Below, piece by piece: positions 25,975 through 35,967 of a stretch of DNA of 64,000 bases. The DNA is from Vibrio mimicus (GTDB lineage Bacteria > Pseudomonadota > Gammaproteobacteria > Enterobacterales > Vibrionaceae), in contig NZ_CP077426.1 in NCBI RefSeq assembly GCF_019048845.1, positions 2,651,501 to 2,715,500 of the forward strand, given 5' to 3'. Position 1 is the first letter of the stretch. Each line of letters starts with the position of its first letter. The notes under the pieces are model-generated. The model searched no databases. It saw only the letters and a program-made list of their open reading frames with translations, and was not told the origin of the DNA. Made by a program: the position numbers and the translations under genes.

Positions 25975-26001
25975 AGAAAAAACCTGCCCAGAGGGCAGGT
26001 T
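25975..26001 (-). terminator. Intrinsic terminator of glnK-amtB
   Basis: AACCTGCCC-tct-GGGCAGGTT stem (26001-25981 read on the minus strand) followed by TTTTC, 28 bases after the amtB stop. Confidence 0.9.
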
Positions 26002-26028
26002 CTCTAAAATGAACTTGGTAACTAAATG

Positions 26029-27258
26029 TTACTTCACAGTCACAAATTCAGGGTAAGCTCCGACACCACAATCGTGCATGTCCATCCCTTCCATTTCTTC
26101 TTCTTCAGAAACGCGGATCCCCATGGTTGCTTTGAGTACACCCCAAACCAGCAGGCTTGCACCAAACACCCATGCGAAGATCACCACAGCTCCCAGCAAT
26201 TGCGCACCAAACGTTGCATCGGCATTGCTGAGTGGCACCACCATCAGACCGAAGAAACCACACACACCATGTACTGAGATTGCACCAACAGGATCATCAA
26301 TTCTCAGTTTATCGAGAGCGATGATGCTAAACACTACCAGTGCACCTGCAACCACACCAATTGCTACCGCGTAAAGTGGTGAAGGTGATAGAGGATCCGC
26401 AGTAATCGCCACCAACCCCGCTAATGCACCATTGAGTACCATGGTGAGATCCGCTTTACCCCAAGTGGTTTTACACACGAGTAGCGCAGCGATAGCCCCC
26501 GCAGCCGCAGCCGCATTGGTATTGAGGAAAATCTTGCCCACTGAAGTGGCATTTTCAAAATCCGATACCATCAGTTGTGAGCCGCCGTTAAAACCAAACC
26601 AGCCGAACCACAAGATAAAGGTACCTAAGGTTGCTAATGGCATGTTTGAACCTGGGATTGGGTAAATTTCGCCATTTTTGCCGTATTTACCTTTGCGAGC
26701 CCCCAGTAGCAGTACGCCCGCTAACGCAGCAGAAGCGCCTGCTAAGTGTACGATGCCTGAACCAGCAAAATCGCTAAAGCCTGCCGCAGAAAGGAAACCA
26801 CCACCCCAAGTCCAGTAGCCTTCCATTGGGTAGATGAAAGCGGTCAAGATGGCAGAAAAAATCAAGAAGGCCCAGAGTTTCATGCGCTCAGCCACTGCAC
26901 CAGAAACCACTGACATCGCGGTTGCAACAAACACAACTTGGAAGAAGAAATCTGATTCCAGAGAGTGATCGGCACCATCCGCTTGTGAGCCAATCAGCGC
27001 ACCAAGTGAAGGCAACCAGCCACCTTCCGTGTTATCGACATACATGATGTTGTAACCAACGATTAAATAAGTGGTACACGCAATCGCGTACAGAACAAAG
27101 TTTTTCGTCAAAATTTCTGTGGTGTTCTTTGAGCGAACCAAACCCGCTTCCAGCATGGCAAACCCTGCTGCCATCCACATGACTAGAGCTCCTGAAATCA
27201 GGAAGAAAAAGGTGTCGAGTGCGTAACGCAACTCGGTAACAGTGACTGATAATTCCAT
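26029..27258 (-). CDS. amtB: Ammonium transporter
   Basis: 409-residue Amt/Rh channel that conducts ammonium into the cell, with eleven predicted membrane helices. The family block DFAGSGIVHLAGASAALAG carries the first pore His, and ISVHGVCGFFG carries the second. Start moved from ATG 27273 to ATG 27258: the second has GGAGAG seven bases upstream, while the first has none at a usable distance. The gene follows glnK by 23 bases, the standard co-transcription with its inhibitory PII partner. Confidence 0.95.
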   Translation of the reverse strand: MELSVTVTELRYALDTFFFLISGALVMWMAAGFAMLEAGLVRSKNTTEILTKNFVLYAIACTTYLIVGYNIMYVDNTEGGWLPSLGALIGSQADGADHSLESDFFFQVVFVATAMSVVSGAVAERMKLWAFLIFSAILTAFIYPMEGYWTWGGGFLSAAGFSDFAGSGIVHLAGASAALAGVLLLGARKGKYGKNGEIYPIPGSNMPLATLGTFILWFGWFGFNGGSQLMVSDFENATSVGKIFLNTNAAAAAGAIAALLVCKTTWGKADLTMVLNGALAGLVAITADPLSPSPLYAVAIGVVAGALVVFSIIALDKLRIDDPVGAISVHGVCGFFGLMVVPLSNADATFGAQLLGAVVIFAWVFGASLLVWGVLKATMGIRVSEEEEMEGMDMHDCGVGAYPEFVTVK

Positions 27259-27281
27259 AATCAACTCTCCCATCCTTAAAT

Positions 27282-27647
<366 letters not shown>

Positions 27648-27660
27648 TTACTCTTCACTA

Positions 27661-27676
27661 TCCAAGGTATGTGCCA
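27661..27676 (-). promoter_or_regulatory. Sigma-54 promoter of glnK-amtB
   Basis: On the minus strand TGGCACATACCTTGGA: a perfect -24 TGGCAC, correct 5-base spacer and -12 TTGG (consensus TTGC). Predicted leader about 30 bases. Confidence 0.8.
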
Positions 27677-27725
27677 ACTTATTAACGCCATGATTTAAAA
27701 AGAAAAATCAGTGCGTAATTTAATA

Positions 27726-27757
27726 AAAAACAAAAGACTGCACCTCTTCGGTGCAGC
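27726..27757 (-). terminator. Intrinsic terminator of yacL
   Basis: CTGCACC-gaaga-GGTGCAG stem read on the minus strand, then TCTTTTGTTTTTT. The same bases form the NtrC-type site listed next. Confidence 0.85.
27739..27755. promoter_or_regulatory. NtrC-type enhancer site
   Basis: TGCACC-N5-GGTGCA, a perfect 17-base palindrome that matches the E. coli NtrC operator. It is centred about 95 bases upstream of the predicted sigma-54 start, the usual enhancer distance. Confidence 0.75.
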
Positions 27758-27797
27758 CTTTTCCCAACAATAACGCACAAATAATCAGCAGGGAAAA

Positions 27798-28178
27798 TTA
27801 AACCCTACCATTGCTTAGCACAAAACTTTGCCACTGCGTCAGTAAAGCAACGAAATCCTCTCGCCCACAAGCCGCAATGCTTTCGCTGTCATACAGAGAG
27901 AAATCTGTTTCTAACTCATGTTCCGTCTCATAAGCCAGTGCATTATCTTGCACTGTGATCTCATCCCCGTGTATAAGCAGAGAAATTTCACGCCCAGTCC
28001 ACAAGAATTCTTGGGCTGGCGACTGTTCCGCTTGCTCGATAAGCGCTAAAACTTGCTTGAGCTTAGCCTGATCTTGGCCAATCTCTTCTTGCAGCCAACG
28101 CCCAACGATTTGATGCTCCATACTGCATCGCACCGAATACTCACCAAGTAAGGTATTTTTAATAAATTCAAACTCCAT
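27798..28178 (-). CDS. yacL: UPF0231 family protein YacL
   Basis: 126-residue acidic cytoplasmic protein of unknown function. The conserved YacL features are visible: MEFEFI start, SMEHQIVGRWLQEE, and the C-terminal YDSESIAACGREDF. E. coli yacL also sits next to acnB. Start moved to the ATG at 28178, with GGAGAG upstream, from an upstream open codon that would add 22 unrelated residues. Confidence 0.88.
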   Translation of the reverse strand: MEFEFIKNTLLGEYSVRCSMEHQIVGRWLQEEIGQDQAKLKQVLALIEQAEQSPAQEFLWTGREISLLIHGDEITVQDNALAYETEHELETDFSLYDSESIAACGREDFVALLTQWQSFVLSNGRV

Positions 28179-28281
28179 GGTGAACTCTCCACAGATCAAC
28201 AATGCGGCGAGTATATCGCAAACCCCTTCGCGATACTTAGACACAAGTGATTTCCGCTATTTCAACAGACTGAAACCGCGC

Positions 28282-28314
28282 AAAAAAATAAAGCCGCGAC
28301 AAGCGCGGCTTTAT
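28282..28314 (-). terminator. Intrinsic terminator of acnB
   Basis: 11-bp stem ATAAAGCCGCG/CGCGGCTTTAT (28288-28298 with 28304-28314), followed on the minus strand by TTTTTTT. Confidence 0.92.
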
Positions 28315-28335
28315 TAGATAAACAAATGACTTGGC

Positions 28336-30933
28336 TTATGCCGGTTCTTGGAAGATCACTGAATCTGCTTTGCTGGTGTATTGACCCATACGATGGAAGT
28401 TGAGGTAGCGGTAAGTATCCGCTGCCGCAGCATCAATCTGCTTCGCATATTCCATGTACTCTGCCACGCTTGGGATACGGCCCAGAATCGCCCCAACTGC
28501 CGCTAATTCAGCAGAAGAAAGGTAAACGTTAGCACCTGTACCCAAACGGTTCGGGAAGTTACGTGTTGAAGTTGACATCACCGTCGCTTTGTCAGCGACA
28601 CGCGCTTGGTTCCCCATACACAGCGAACATCCCGGAGTTTCAATACGCACTCCAGCGCGACCGAAAATACCGTAGTAGCCTTCTTCAGTCAGTTGGTCAC
28701 GATCCATCTTGGTTGGCGGAGCCACCCATAAGCGTGTGTTCAACTGACCGTTGAATTTATCAAGCAGTTTACCGGCTGCACGGAAGTGACCAATGTTGGT
28801 CATACAAGATCCAATGAAGACTTCATTGATCGTTTCACCCGCGCACTCAGAGAGCAGACGTGCATCATCCGGATCGTTTGGTGCACACAGGATAGGCTCT
28901 TTGATTTCTGCGAGATCAATTTCAATCACATGCGCGTATTCCGCATCTTTGTCCGCTTCCATCAATGCTGGCGTTGCCAACCAAGTTTCCATTGCCTTGA
29001 TACGACGCTCAATAGTACGGCGATCGCCATAACCTTCAGCAATCATCCACTTCAGCATCACGATGTTCGAGTTGAGGTACTCTTCAATCGACGCTTGTGA
29101 AAGCTTCACGGTACAACCTGCCGCAGAACGTTCTGCAGAAGCATCTGAAAGTTCAAAGGCTTGCTCAACCGTCAGGTGTTCAACCCCTTCGATCTCCAGA
29201 ATACGGCCAGAGAATTCGTTGATCTTGCCAGCTTTTTCTACCGTGAGCAGACCTTGTTTGATGCCGTAGTAAGGGATAGCATGCACCAGATCACGCAGAG
29301 TGATTCCCGGCTGCATTTTGCCTTTGAAGCGAACCAGAATAGATTCCGGCATATCCAGTGGCATCACGCCAGTCGCTGCCGCAAACGCCACCAAACCAGA
29401 ACCCGCTGGGAAAGAAATACCCAATGGGAAACGAGTATGCGAGTCACCACCTGTACCAACAGTATCAGGGAGCAGCATGCGGTTTAGCCATGAGTGGATA
29501 ACACCATCACCAGGACGCAGCGATACACCACCGCGGTTCATGATGAAATCAGGCAGGGTGTGGTGAGTTTGAACGTCAACCGGTTTTGGATAAGCAGACG
29601 TGTGACAGAAAGACTGCATCACTAAGTCAGCAGAGAAGCCAAGACACGCCAAATCTTTCAGTTCATCACGCGTCATTGGGCCTGTGGTATCTTGCGAACC
29701 CACAGTGGTCATCTTAGGTTCACAGTAAGTACCCGGACGAATACCTTGCACGCCACACGCTTTACCCACCATTTTTTGTGCAAGCGTGTAGCCTTTACCG
29801 TTATCCGCAACCGCAACTGGGCGACGGAATTCTTTTGAGGCTTCCAAACCTAACGCGTGACGCGCTTTATCGGTTAAACCGCGTCCAACGATCAGTGGAA
29901 TACGGCCGCCTGCACGTACTTCATCGTACAGCACATCGGTTTTCAGTTTGAAAGTCGCAAGTACTTCACCAGTCTCGTGGTTACACACTTTGCCTTCAAA
30001 TGGGTAAACGTCGATCACATCGCCCATATTGAGCTTGGAAACATCCACTTCGATCGGCAGTGCACCAGCATCTTCCATCGTGTTGAAGAAGATCGGGGCA
30101 ATTTTACCGCCCAGAACATAACCACCTGTGCGTTTGTTTGGCACGTTAGGAATGTCGTCACCCATAAACCACAGCACTGAGTTAGTTGCCGATTTACGTG
30201 ATGAACCAGTACCCACAACGTCACCCACATAAACCAGTTGGTGACCTTTAGTTTTGAGAGCTTCGATCTGTTTGATCGGGCCAACTTTGCCCGGAACATC
30301 CGGTTCAATGCCATCACGAGCGTTTTTGAGCATGGCTAACGCATGCACAGGAATATCAGGACGTGACCATGCATCAGGAGCAGGAGAAAGATCGTCCGTG
30401 TTAGTCTCACCTGTCACTTTAAACACAGTTAAGGTGACTTTCTCAGCCAGTGCTGGCTTAGACAAGAACCATTCTGCATCAGCCCAAGATTGCAGCACTT
30501 GCTTGGCGAATGAGTTACCCGCTTTGGCTTTCTCTTCTACATCGTAGAAGTTATCAAACATCAATAGCGTATGAGACAGCGCTTTCGCAGCGATTGGTGC
30601 CAACGCGCTATCATCAAGCAAATCAATCAAAGGTTCGATGTTGTAACCGCCTTGCATCGTACCCAGCAGCTCAGCCGCTTTCTCACGACTCACCAAAGGA
30701 GAAGCGACTTGTCCTTTGGTTACGGCAGTCAAGAAACCCGCTTTCACATAAGCCGCTTCATCGACACCAGGAGGAATTCGATTTTCAAGTAGGTCAAGAA
30801 TAAAAGCTTCTTCACCTTGTGGGGGATTTTTCAGAAGTTCTACAAGTCCTGCGACTTGCTCTGCATCTAGGGGTTTAGGTACAACTCCTTCAGCGGCACG
30901 CTCTGCGACGTGTTTACGGTAGGCTTCAAGCAC
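28336..30933 (-). CDS. acnB: Aconitate hydratase B
   Basis: 865-residue TCA-cycle aconitase with a [4Fe-4S] cluster. Domain order is HEAT-like N-terminal, swivel domain, then the catalytic domains, as in all AcnB. Cluster ligands: the first Cys in [11 protein letters not shown], the second pair in [12 protein letters not shown]. It can also act as an mRNA-binding regulator when the cluster is lost. The start is GTG at 30933 ([16 protein letters not shown], matching E. coli AcnB from the first residue), with GAGAGGAA upstream. Confidence 0.96.
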   Translation of the reverse strand: MLEAYRKHVAERAAEGVVPKPLDAEQVAGLVELLKNPPQGEEAFILDLLENRIPPGVDEAAYVKAGFLTAVTKGQVASPLVSREKAAELLGTMQGGYNIEPLIDLLDDSALAPIAAKALSHTLLMFDNFYDVEEKAKAGNSFAKQVLQSWADAEWFLSKPALAEKVTLTVFKVTGETNTDDLSPAPDAWSRPDIPVHALAMLKNARDGIEPDVPGKVGPIKQIEALKTKGHQLVYVGDVVGTGSSRKSATNSVLWFMGDDIPNVPNKRTGGYVLGGKIAPIFFNTMEDAGALPIEVDVSKLNMGDVIDVYPFEGKVCNHETGEVLATFKLKTDVLYDEVRAGGRIPLIVGRGLTDKARHALGLEASKEFRRPVAVADNGKGYTLAQKMVGKACGVQGIRPGTYCEPKMTTVGSQDTTGPMTRDELKDLACLGFSADLVMQSFCHTSAYPKPVDVQTHHTLPDFIMNRGGVSLRPGDGVIHSWLNRMLLPDTVGTGGDSHTRFPLGISFPAGSGLVAFAAATGVMPLDMPESILVRFKGKMQPGITLRDLVHAIPYYGIKQGLLTVEKAGKINEFSGRILEIEGVEHLTVEQAFELSDASAERSAAGCTVKLSQASIEEYLNSNIVMLKWMIAEGYGDRRTIERRIKAMETWLATPALMEADKDAEYAHVIEIDLAEIKEPILCAPNDPDDARLLSECAGETINEVFIGSCMTNIGHFRAAGKLLDKFNGQLNTRLWVAPPTKMDRDQLTEEGYYGIFGRAGVRIETPGCSLCMGNQARVADKATVMSTSTRNFPNRLGTGANVYLSSAELAAVGAILGRIPSVAEYMEYAKQIDAAAADTYRYLNFHRMGQYTSKADSVIFQEPA

Positions 30934-30966
30934 GACTTTTTCCTCTCATTGCGGTTCACTCAGTTG

Positions 30967-30972
30967 ATTATA
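30967..30972 (-). promoter_or_regulatory. -10 element of the acnB promoter
   Basis: Perfect TATAAT on the minus strand, 34 bases before the GTG. No convincing -35 at 17 bases, so an activator may be needed. Confidence 0.45.
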
Positions 30973-31122
30973 AAAATACGAGCGAACATCCTTGGAAACT
31001 TGGCTCTCCCTAGCCCTTGTTTTCACTCAAATTGACTGAGAAACAGCGCCATAGAGGCCAAACTGTGGGCGTCAGAATAGCAAGTTTAACGATAAATTAA
31101 AATCTCATCATTTTGACCAACA

Positions 31123-31201
31123 TAGCAACTTGAGACTAAAGTTTAAGCTTTCTCAGCAAGTGGAAAGCATTCAACCTCACTCATATCTCAAGTTACTGCT
31201 A
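31123..31201. repeat. Imperfect inverted repeat between acnB and the patatin gene
   Basis: TAGCAACTTGAGA (31123-31135) mirrors TCTCAAGTTACTGCTA (31186-31201). The inner 9 bases match perfectly and the outer bases match with a 3-base bulge. About 50 bases lie between the arms. The right arm touches the patatin stop codon. Confidence 0.5.
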
Positions 31202-33490
31202 TTTAAAGGTAGTACCAATAATAAAATAGACTGAATCATAGTTCTGCTCGGTACGCCCATAACCAAACATGATCGGTCCGATAGGCGAATTCACTCCCGC
31301 AAAGATCGAGCCTGCGCCATAGAGTGGAGCATCTTGCAAGCGAATATCGGGATCTGACCATACACCACCATACTCAATGGATGCCCCTAGATAGACGGGA
31401 GAAGTGAACATTCCAAAGTCATTGTCAAACCAACGATAACGATAAACCAGATTTCCGTACACCTTGTTTTGGCCAATCAGGCTATTACGGGGTATGCCCG
31501 ATAAATTGAGAAATCCGCCAATACTTTTCGGATCAATCGGGGTGGACGAGTGCTTACTTTTCACGACCCCCATATCCAGATTTGCGACTAAAGTATGGCG
31601 AGAAATGGTGTGCGCTGCGATTAACTTGCCGGAAAATTCAGACACAGTATCTGAACTGCTGGTTTCATCCGATACTGGATTACTCCCATCAAAACTATCT
31701 CTAGAAAGTAGGTATTCCAAATCAAAGTAAACCCCTTGCTGAGGCAAACTAAAATCATCCAAGGTGTCATGCCGGTAATCAAAAAAGACACCACTGCGCT
31801 CAAAATCAAAATCGCCAAACACAGGCAAGGACGAAGCTTCACCATTACCTTGGCTGTATCGGACTCCAAGTTTTACTTCTCGCCATAACTCTATTTGATA
31901 TCCCAATGCCACTTCCGCAACCCACTCCGAATAAGTCACAGGTAGATAGTTTTCGGTAGCACTCAATGACGTATCATCAAAACCACTTAAGGGAGCATTG
32001 CGCGTTTCATTACTGTAGAGCAGCGAAGCGGTAGTAAAGGTTTTCTGCCCAGATAAAAACGGGGAGTACAGCTCCGCTTCCAACAGCTTATCTGTTCCAA
32101 TATCCATATTCAGCGTCAACTCAGCGCCATGCGGATTGATATCAGTGAAATTGGTAGAAATACCCAGTGCATATTGGCTATTGGTTGTGAAATCATCTTC
32201 CAGAAAGAAGCGAAAGTTAACGTAATTCGGCCCCCACGACTTTTCGCGCACATCGACCACTAATTGATCGTCTTCCCCTTGCTGCTCATATTGATAACGC
32301 ACTAGTTCAAACCGATCTAACGCGTATAAGTTTTCGACACTGGCTTCGATTTCTTCTGTGCTGAGTTTTTGGTTGGGATCTAGGTTTAAGCGATTGAGTA
32401 GTAATTTATCACTGTAGTGAGTGGCATTGTGTAGAACGATCTCATCAACATTAACCTTGTCACCATAACGTAATGTTTTGCGGCGCTCTTCTTTCTCATC
32501 AATGTATTCTTGATATTGCGCCGAACTCAAGGCGATCTTCTTAAAGAATGCCTGATTTTCCATCGCGACCTGATAGCCCATCGCAAAAGCATCGGGCATT
32601 TTATCAAACTCAGTGGTTTCCATTTTTCCGACCTGAGGACGCAACAGCAGATCGTGCTCAGTCAGGTTGTCACTCTGCTTTTCGGTGCTACGACGCACTA
32701 AATAGTTGGACAGTTGATCCGCCACGCTAAACAGGTTAGTGAAATCTTCTTGGGATTTGTAATCAGTACTGATGTCTACCGCGATGATAATATCGGCTCC
32801 CATCGCACGAGCGATATCCACTGGCATATTGTTGGTGACACCTCCGTCCACCAACCATAAACCATCAATCTCGTAAGGAGGCAACGCCCCTGGCACTGAC
32901 ATACTGGCCATCATCGCATCCACTAAAAAGCCTTTATCAAGCACGACTTCTTGCAGATGGATAATATCGGTCGCCACCGCACGATATGGGATCACCAGTT
33001 GGTCAAAGGAGTCAAAAGCAGGCAAATTCCCCGTGCTTTCGCGTAGCATACGCAGCATGTTTTGTCCCTGAACCACGCCTTTGGGCGCGCGAACCTCCCC
33101 CCAATGTAGGCCAAGGTCAGTAGTGATCTGATAACGATCTTCGTACTCTTTGTCGCGTACTCGGCGCTGGCTACGATCGACACGATCGCGATAACCGCTA
33201 TTCCAATCCACACTGTAAATCAGTGACTCGATTTCCTCGGCACTCATCCCAGTGGCATACAAGCCGCCAACATAAGCGCCCATGCTGGTACCAGTAATGA
33301 TATCAACGGGAACATGCAGCTCTTCTAGCGCTCTCAGTACGCCCATATGCGCCGCACCTTTCGCACCGCCGCCCGCGAGCACTAACGCGATTTTAGGGCG
33401 CTTAACAACCGGAGCATTAGCCTCTTGTGCTAACACCAATGGGGCAAACAACACCCCGACCATTACGCTGAACGACACTGCCCATCTCAT
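31199..33490 (-). CDS. Patatin-like phospholipase with C-terminal outer-membrane barrel (type Vd-like)
   Basis: 763 residues. Signal peptide (MRWAVSFSVMVGVLFAPLVLAQ), then a patatin domain with oxyanion loop GGGAKG, nucleophile elbow GTSMG and catalytic Asp in VDGGVTNN. Next comes one POTRA-like module (VNVDEIVLHNATHYSDKLLL onward, about 340-410) and a beta-barrel of the surface-antigen/BamA type ending in a Phe-Lys terminus (FIIGTTFK). This order is that of the Pseudomonas PlpD group, in which the lipase is carried through the outer membrane by its own barrel. Start uncertain: ATG 33490 chosen. An in-frame GTG at 33493 and TTG at 33508 also follow near AGGA. Confidence 0.85.
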   Translation of the reverse strand: MRWAVSFSVMVGVLFAPLVLAQEANAPVVKRPKIALVLAGGGAKGAAHMGVLRALEELHVPVDIITGTSMGAYVGGLYATGMSAEEIESLIYSVDWNSGYRDRVDRSQRRVRDKEYEDRYQITTDLGLHWGEVRAPKGVVQGQNMLRMLRESTGNLPAFDSFDQLVIPYRAVATDIIHLQEVVLDKGFLVDAMMASMSVPGALPPYEIDGLWLVDGGVTNNMPVDIARAMGADIIIAVDISTDYKSQEDFTNLFSVADQLSNYLVRRSTEKQSDNLTEHDLLLRPQVGKMETTEFDKMPDAFAMGYQVAMENQAFFKKIALSSAQYQEYIDEKEERRKTLRYGDKVNVDEIVLHNATHYSDKLLLNRLNLDPNQKLSTEEIEASVENLYALDRFELVRYQYEQQGEDDQLVVDVREKSWGPNYVNFRFFLEDDFTTNSQYALGISTNFTDINPHGAELTLNMDIGTDKLLEAELYSPFLSGQKTFTTASLLYSNETRNAPLSGFDDTSLSATENYLPVTYSEWVAEVALGYQIELWREVKLGVRYSQGNGEASSLPVFGDFDFERSGVFFDYRHDTLDDFSLPQQGVYFDLEYLLSRDSFDGSNPVSDETSSSDTVSEFSGKLIAAHTISRHTLVANLDMGVVKSKHSSTPIDPKSIGGFLNLSGIPRNSLIGQNKVYGNLVYRYRWFDNDFGMFTSPVYLGASIEYGGVWSDPDIRLQDAPLYGAGSIFAGVNSPIGPIMFGYGRTEQNYDSVYFIIGTTFK

Positions 33491-33633
33491 CACACTAGTT
33501 ATCCTCAAAATCCTTAAGAATCAAACCACTATAAACGCCTACATTCGGCCTCACAACTTGAAGTTTTCGCTATTCATTACCCAATGTTCCCGTTGTGTAA
33601 CATTGGGTTTACCGCTCTTCAAGTCAAAAATAT

Positions 33634-35967
33634 CTACCATGGAAAGAGCTTTTTAAGCCATTCCGTCGGGCGATTATCACACTGCTGTTTTAACTGCTGC
33701 TGATTATCCCAGATTGGCAGTTTAAAAGCGTTATCACAATCGAGCGTTAATCCACCTTGAGCTTGTTTCGCAAATCCGAAAGTGGTGATCCCCTCCGGCC
33801 ACGGCAACTGTAATCGCTCAGGAATTCGGTATTTCAAATACTGAGCATATACCCGCAACGCACCACTTGCTCCTGTGAGCTTGGTCGGTTGGTTATCATC
33901 ACGGCCAAGCCAAATCGTGGTCACTTCGCGGCCATCCACCCCAACAAACCAACTGTCTCGGTTATCGTTGGTAGTACCGGTTTTTCCCGCCAACACAGCA
34001 CTGCTGAATTGTGCATTCAAGTAACGTCCAGTGCCTTCTTGTACACCTTGTTTCATGGCATAAGTGGTGAGCCATGCTGCTTGTTGATCGACCGCTTGTG
34101 ACACTTTCGGTAGGGATTCATACAGCACATTGCCTTCCAAATCGAGCACAGAACGTAGCGCTGACAGCGGGGCTTTTTTGCCGGAATTGGTCAACGTTTG
34201 GTACATCTGCGCCACTTGATATGGCGTGAGTGAGAATGAACCAAGCAACATCGAAGGGACAGGGCGAATTTCGTCGCGATTCACGCCGAGCTTACCCAAG
34301 GTTGCTGAGACTTGATCAATCCCAAGTTTCATCCCCAAAGCCACGGTCGGCACATTGAGTGATTGAGCGAGCGCCAAATAAAGTGGCACCTCACCACGGT
34401 ATTTTCGATCGTAGTTTCTCGGTGTCCACGCTGTGCCTTCACTGCCTTTTAAAGTGATCGGTTTATCTTCCAGTGTCGTGGCCAGATTGTATTGATCCGG
34501 ATGAGTTAGCGCCGTGAGATAGACCGCAGGCTTGACCAGAGATCCGATTTGTCGGCTGGCATTAAGCACACGGTTAAAACCATCGTAACCCGTGCGCTTA
34601 CCGCCAACCATGGCGCGTATTTCCCCACTGTGACGATCTACCGCAATCGCCGCAGCTTCGAGATCTTTGCCTGCGGTTTTCGCTAATTGCGGGATCTGAT
34701 CGTGGATCGCTTGCTCCAGTTTGGACTGCGAAACCGGATCGAGCGAAGTAAACACTCGCAACCCAGAGTCGGCTTTGAATTTGTCACCCAGTTTTTCTTT
34801 TAGCTCAATCGAGACTTGTTGGAAATAAGCAGGCTGACGACCGGCAATTTGCGCAGTTTTCTGCACATCTAACGGACGAGTCACCGCCTGTTGGTACTCT
34901 TGCGCGGTCAGAATATCGTGCTCCATCATCAACTTGAGCACCAGATCGCGTCGCTCACGAGCGCGCTCGGCAAAACGCATAGGGTTGTAATAAGAAGGCC
35001 CTTTAACCATGCCAACCAATAATGCCAATTGATCAATCCGTAGCTCTTGCAGCGGCTGACCAAAATAGAGCCTTGAAGCCAAACCAAAACCGTGGATCGC
35101 ATCCGCCCCACTTTGACCTAAGTAAACTTCATTGAGATAGGCTTCAAGAATGCGATCTTTGCTGTAGCGATAATCGATGATCAGTGCCATATACGCTTCG
35201 CGCAACTTACGCCACAAGGTGCGATCGCTAGAAAGGAAAATATTCTTGGCAAGCTGCTGAGTTAAGGTACTTCCCCCTTGAACCGTGCGCCCGGCTTTAA
35301 GGTTAACCACCATAGCACGGCCAATCGCCATCGGAGATACGCCATCATGCTGGTAAAAGTCACGATCTTCGGTCACCAATAGCGCATCCACTAGCACTTC
35401 AGGGAACTGTTCACGGCGTAAGAAAAGTCGCTGCTCCGGTGAGTCTTTTTCCAACATCCCCATCAACTTCGGCTCTAACCGCAGATAGCCTAGCTCACGT
35501 TTTTGCTCTAATGATTCGATTTTGTTCAAACCACTGCCATCAAAAGTAAGCATGACGCGACGATCCGGCTCTGGGCCATCGGCGAACTCAAACGGACGAC
35601 GGATTAACTCAATCCGCGTTGAAGAAGAAGAGTATTCGCCGGGAAAACGGGGTTGTGCCACTTTGCGGTAATTGAGGACATCGAGCTCATTACGCAGTTC
35701 CTGCAAACTCAGGCCGTTGCCCGGCTCAAGCGTCAAAATGCGCGCATACACCACGGTTGGCAAATCAAACAACTGCCCTTCAAAGCGCTGTTTGATCATC
35801 GAATCGAGATAAATACCAATAAAAATCAACACGGCTGCTAGCGCCAGTGCCATTTTCCAACTGATGCCCCAAATCCTCCCGAGCCAAACTCGCAGCTTGG
35901 AGGAGGAGGCACTTTTGCCACTGCGCGCTTTGCGGGTGCGCGGCTTGTTACTACTTTTTCGTGTCAT
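33634..35967 (-). CDS. mrcB: Penicillin-binding protein 1B
   Basis: 777-residue bifunctional peptidoglycan synthase anchored in the inner membrane by one helix (about residues 36-58) behind a Lys/Arg-rich cytoplasmic tail. Domains: UB2H (about 65-160), glycosyltransferase with catalytic Glu in VTEDRDFYQHDGVSP and GGSTLTQQLAKN, linker, transpeptidase with active Ser in GSLVKP and KTGT in AGKTGTTNDNRDSW. Its activator LpoB is not encoded here, though lpoA (for PBP1A) is at 53212. Four-base overlap with hrpB suggests coupling. Confidence 0.95.
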   Translation of the reverse strand: MTRKSSNKPRTRKARSGKSASSSKLRVWLGRIWGISWKMALALAAVLIFIGIYLDSMIKQRFEGQLFDLPTVVYARILTLEPGNGLSLQELRNELDVLNYRKVAQPRFPGEYSSSSTRIELIRRPFEFADGPEPDRRVMLTFDGSGLNKIESLEQKRELGYLRLEPKLMGMLEKDSPEQRLFLRREQFPEVLVDALLVTEDRDFYQHDGVSPMAIGRAMVVNLKAGRTVQGGSTLTQQLAKNIFLSSDRTLWRKLREAYMALIIDYRYSKDRILEAYLNEVYLGQSGADAIHGFGLASRLYFGQPLQELRIDQLALLVGMVKGPSYYNPMRFAERARERRDLVLKLMMEHDILTAQEYQQAVTRPLDVQKTAQIAGRQPAYFQQVSIELKEKLGDKFKADSGLRVFTSLDPVSQSKLEQAIHDQIPQLAKTAGKDLEAAAIAVDRHSGEIRAMVGGKRTGYDGFNRVLNASRQIGSLVKPAVYLTALTHPDQYNLATTLEDKPITLKGSEGTAWTPRNYDRKYRGEVPLYLALAQSLNVPTVALGMKLGIDQVSATLGKLGVNRDEIRPVPSMLLGSFSLTPYQVAQMYQTLTNSGKKAPLSALRSVLDLEGNVLYESLPKVSQAVDQQAAWLTTYAMKQGVQEGTGRYLNAQFSSAVLAGKTGTTNDNRDSWFVGVDGREVTTIWLGRDDNQPTKLTGASGALRVYAQYLKYRIPERLQLPWPEGITTFGFAKQAQGGLTLDCDNAFKLPIWDNQQQLKQQCDNRPTEWLKKLFPW

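Noticed and set aside
31123..31201. Inverted repeat as an integron VCR (attC) site
   Set aside because: It lacks the GTTRRRY core and the conserved VCR arms, and no cassette-like genes are near.
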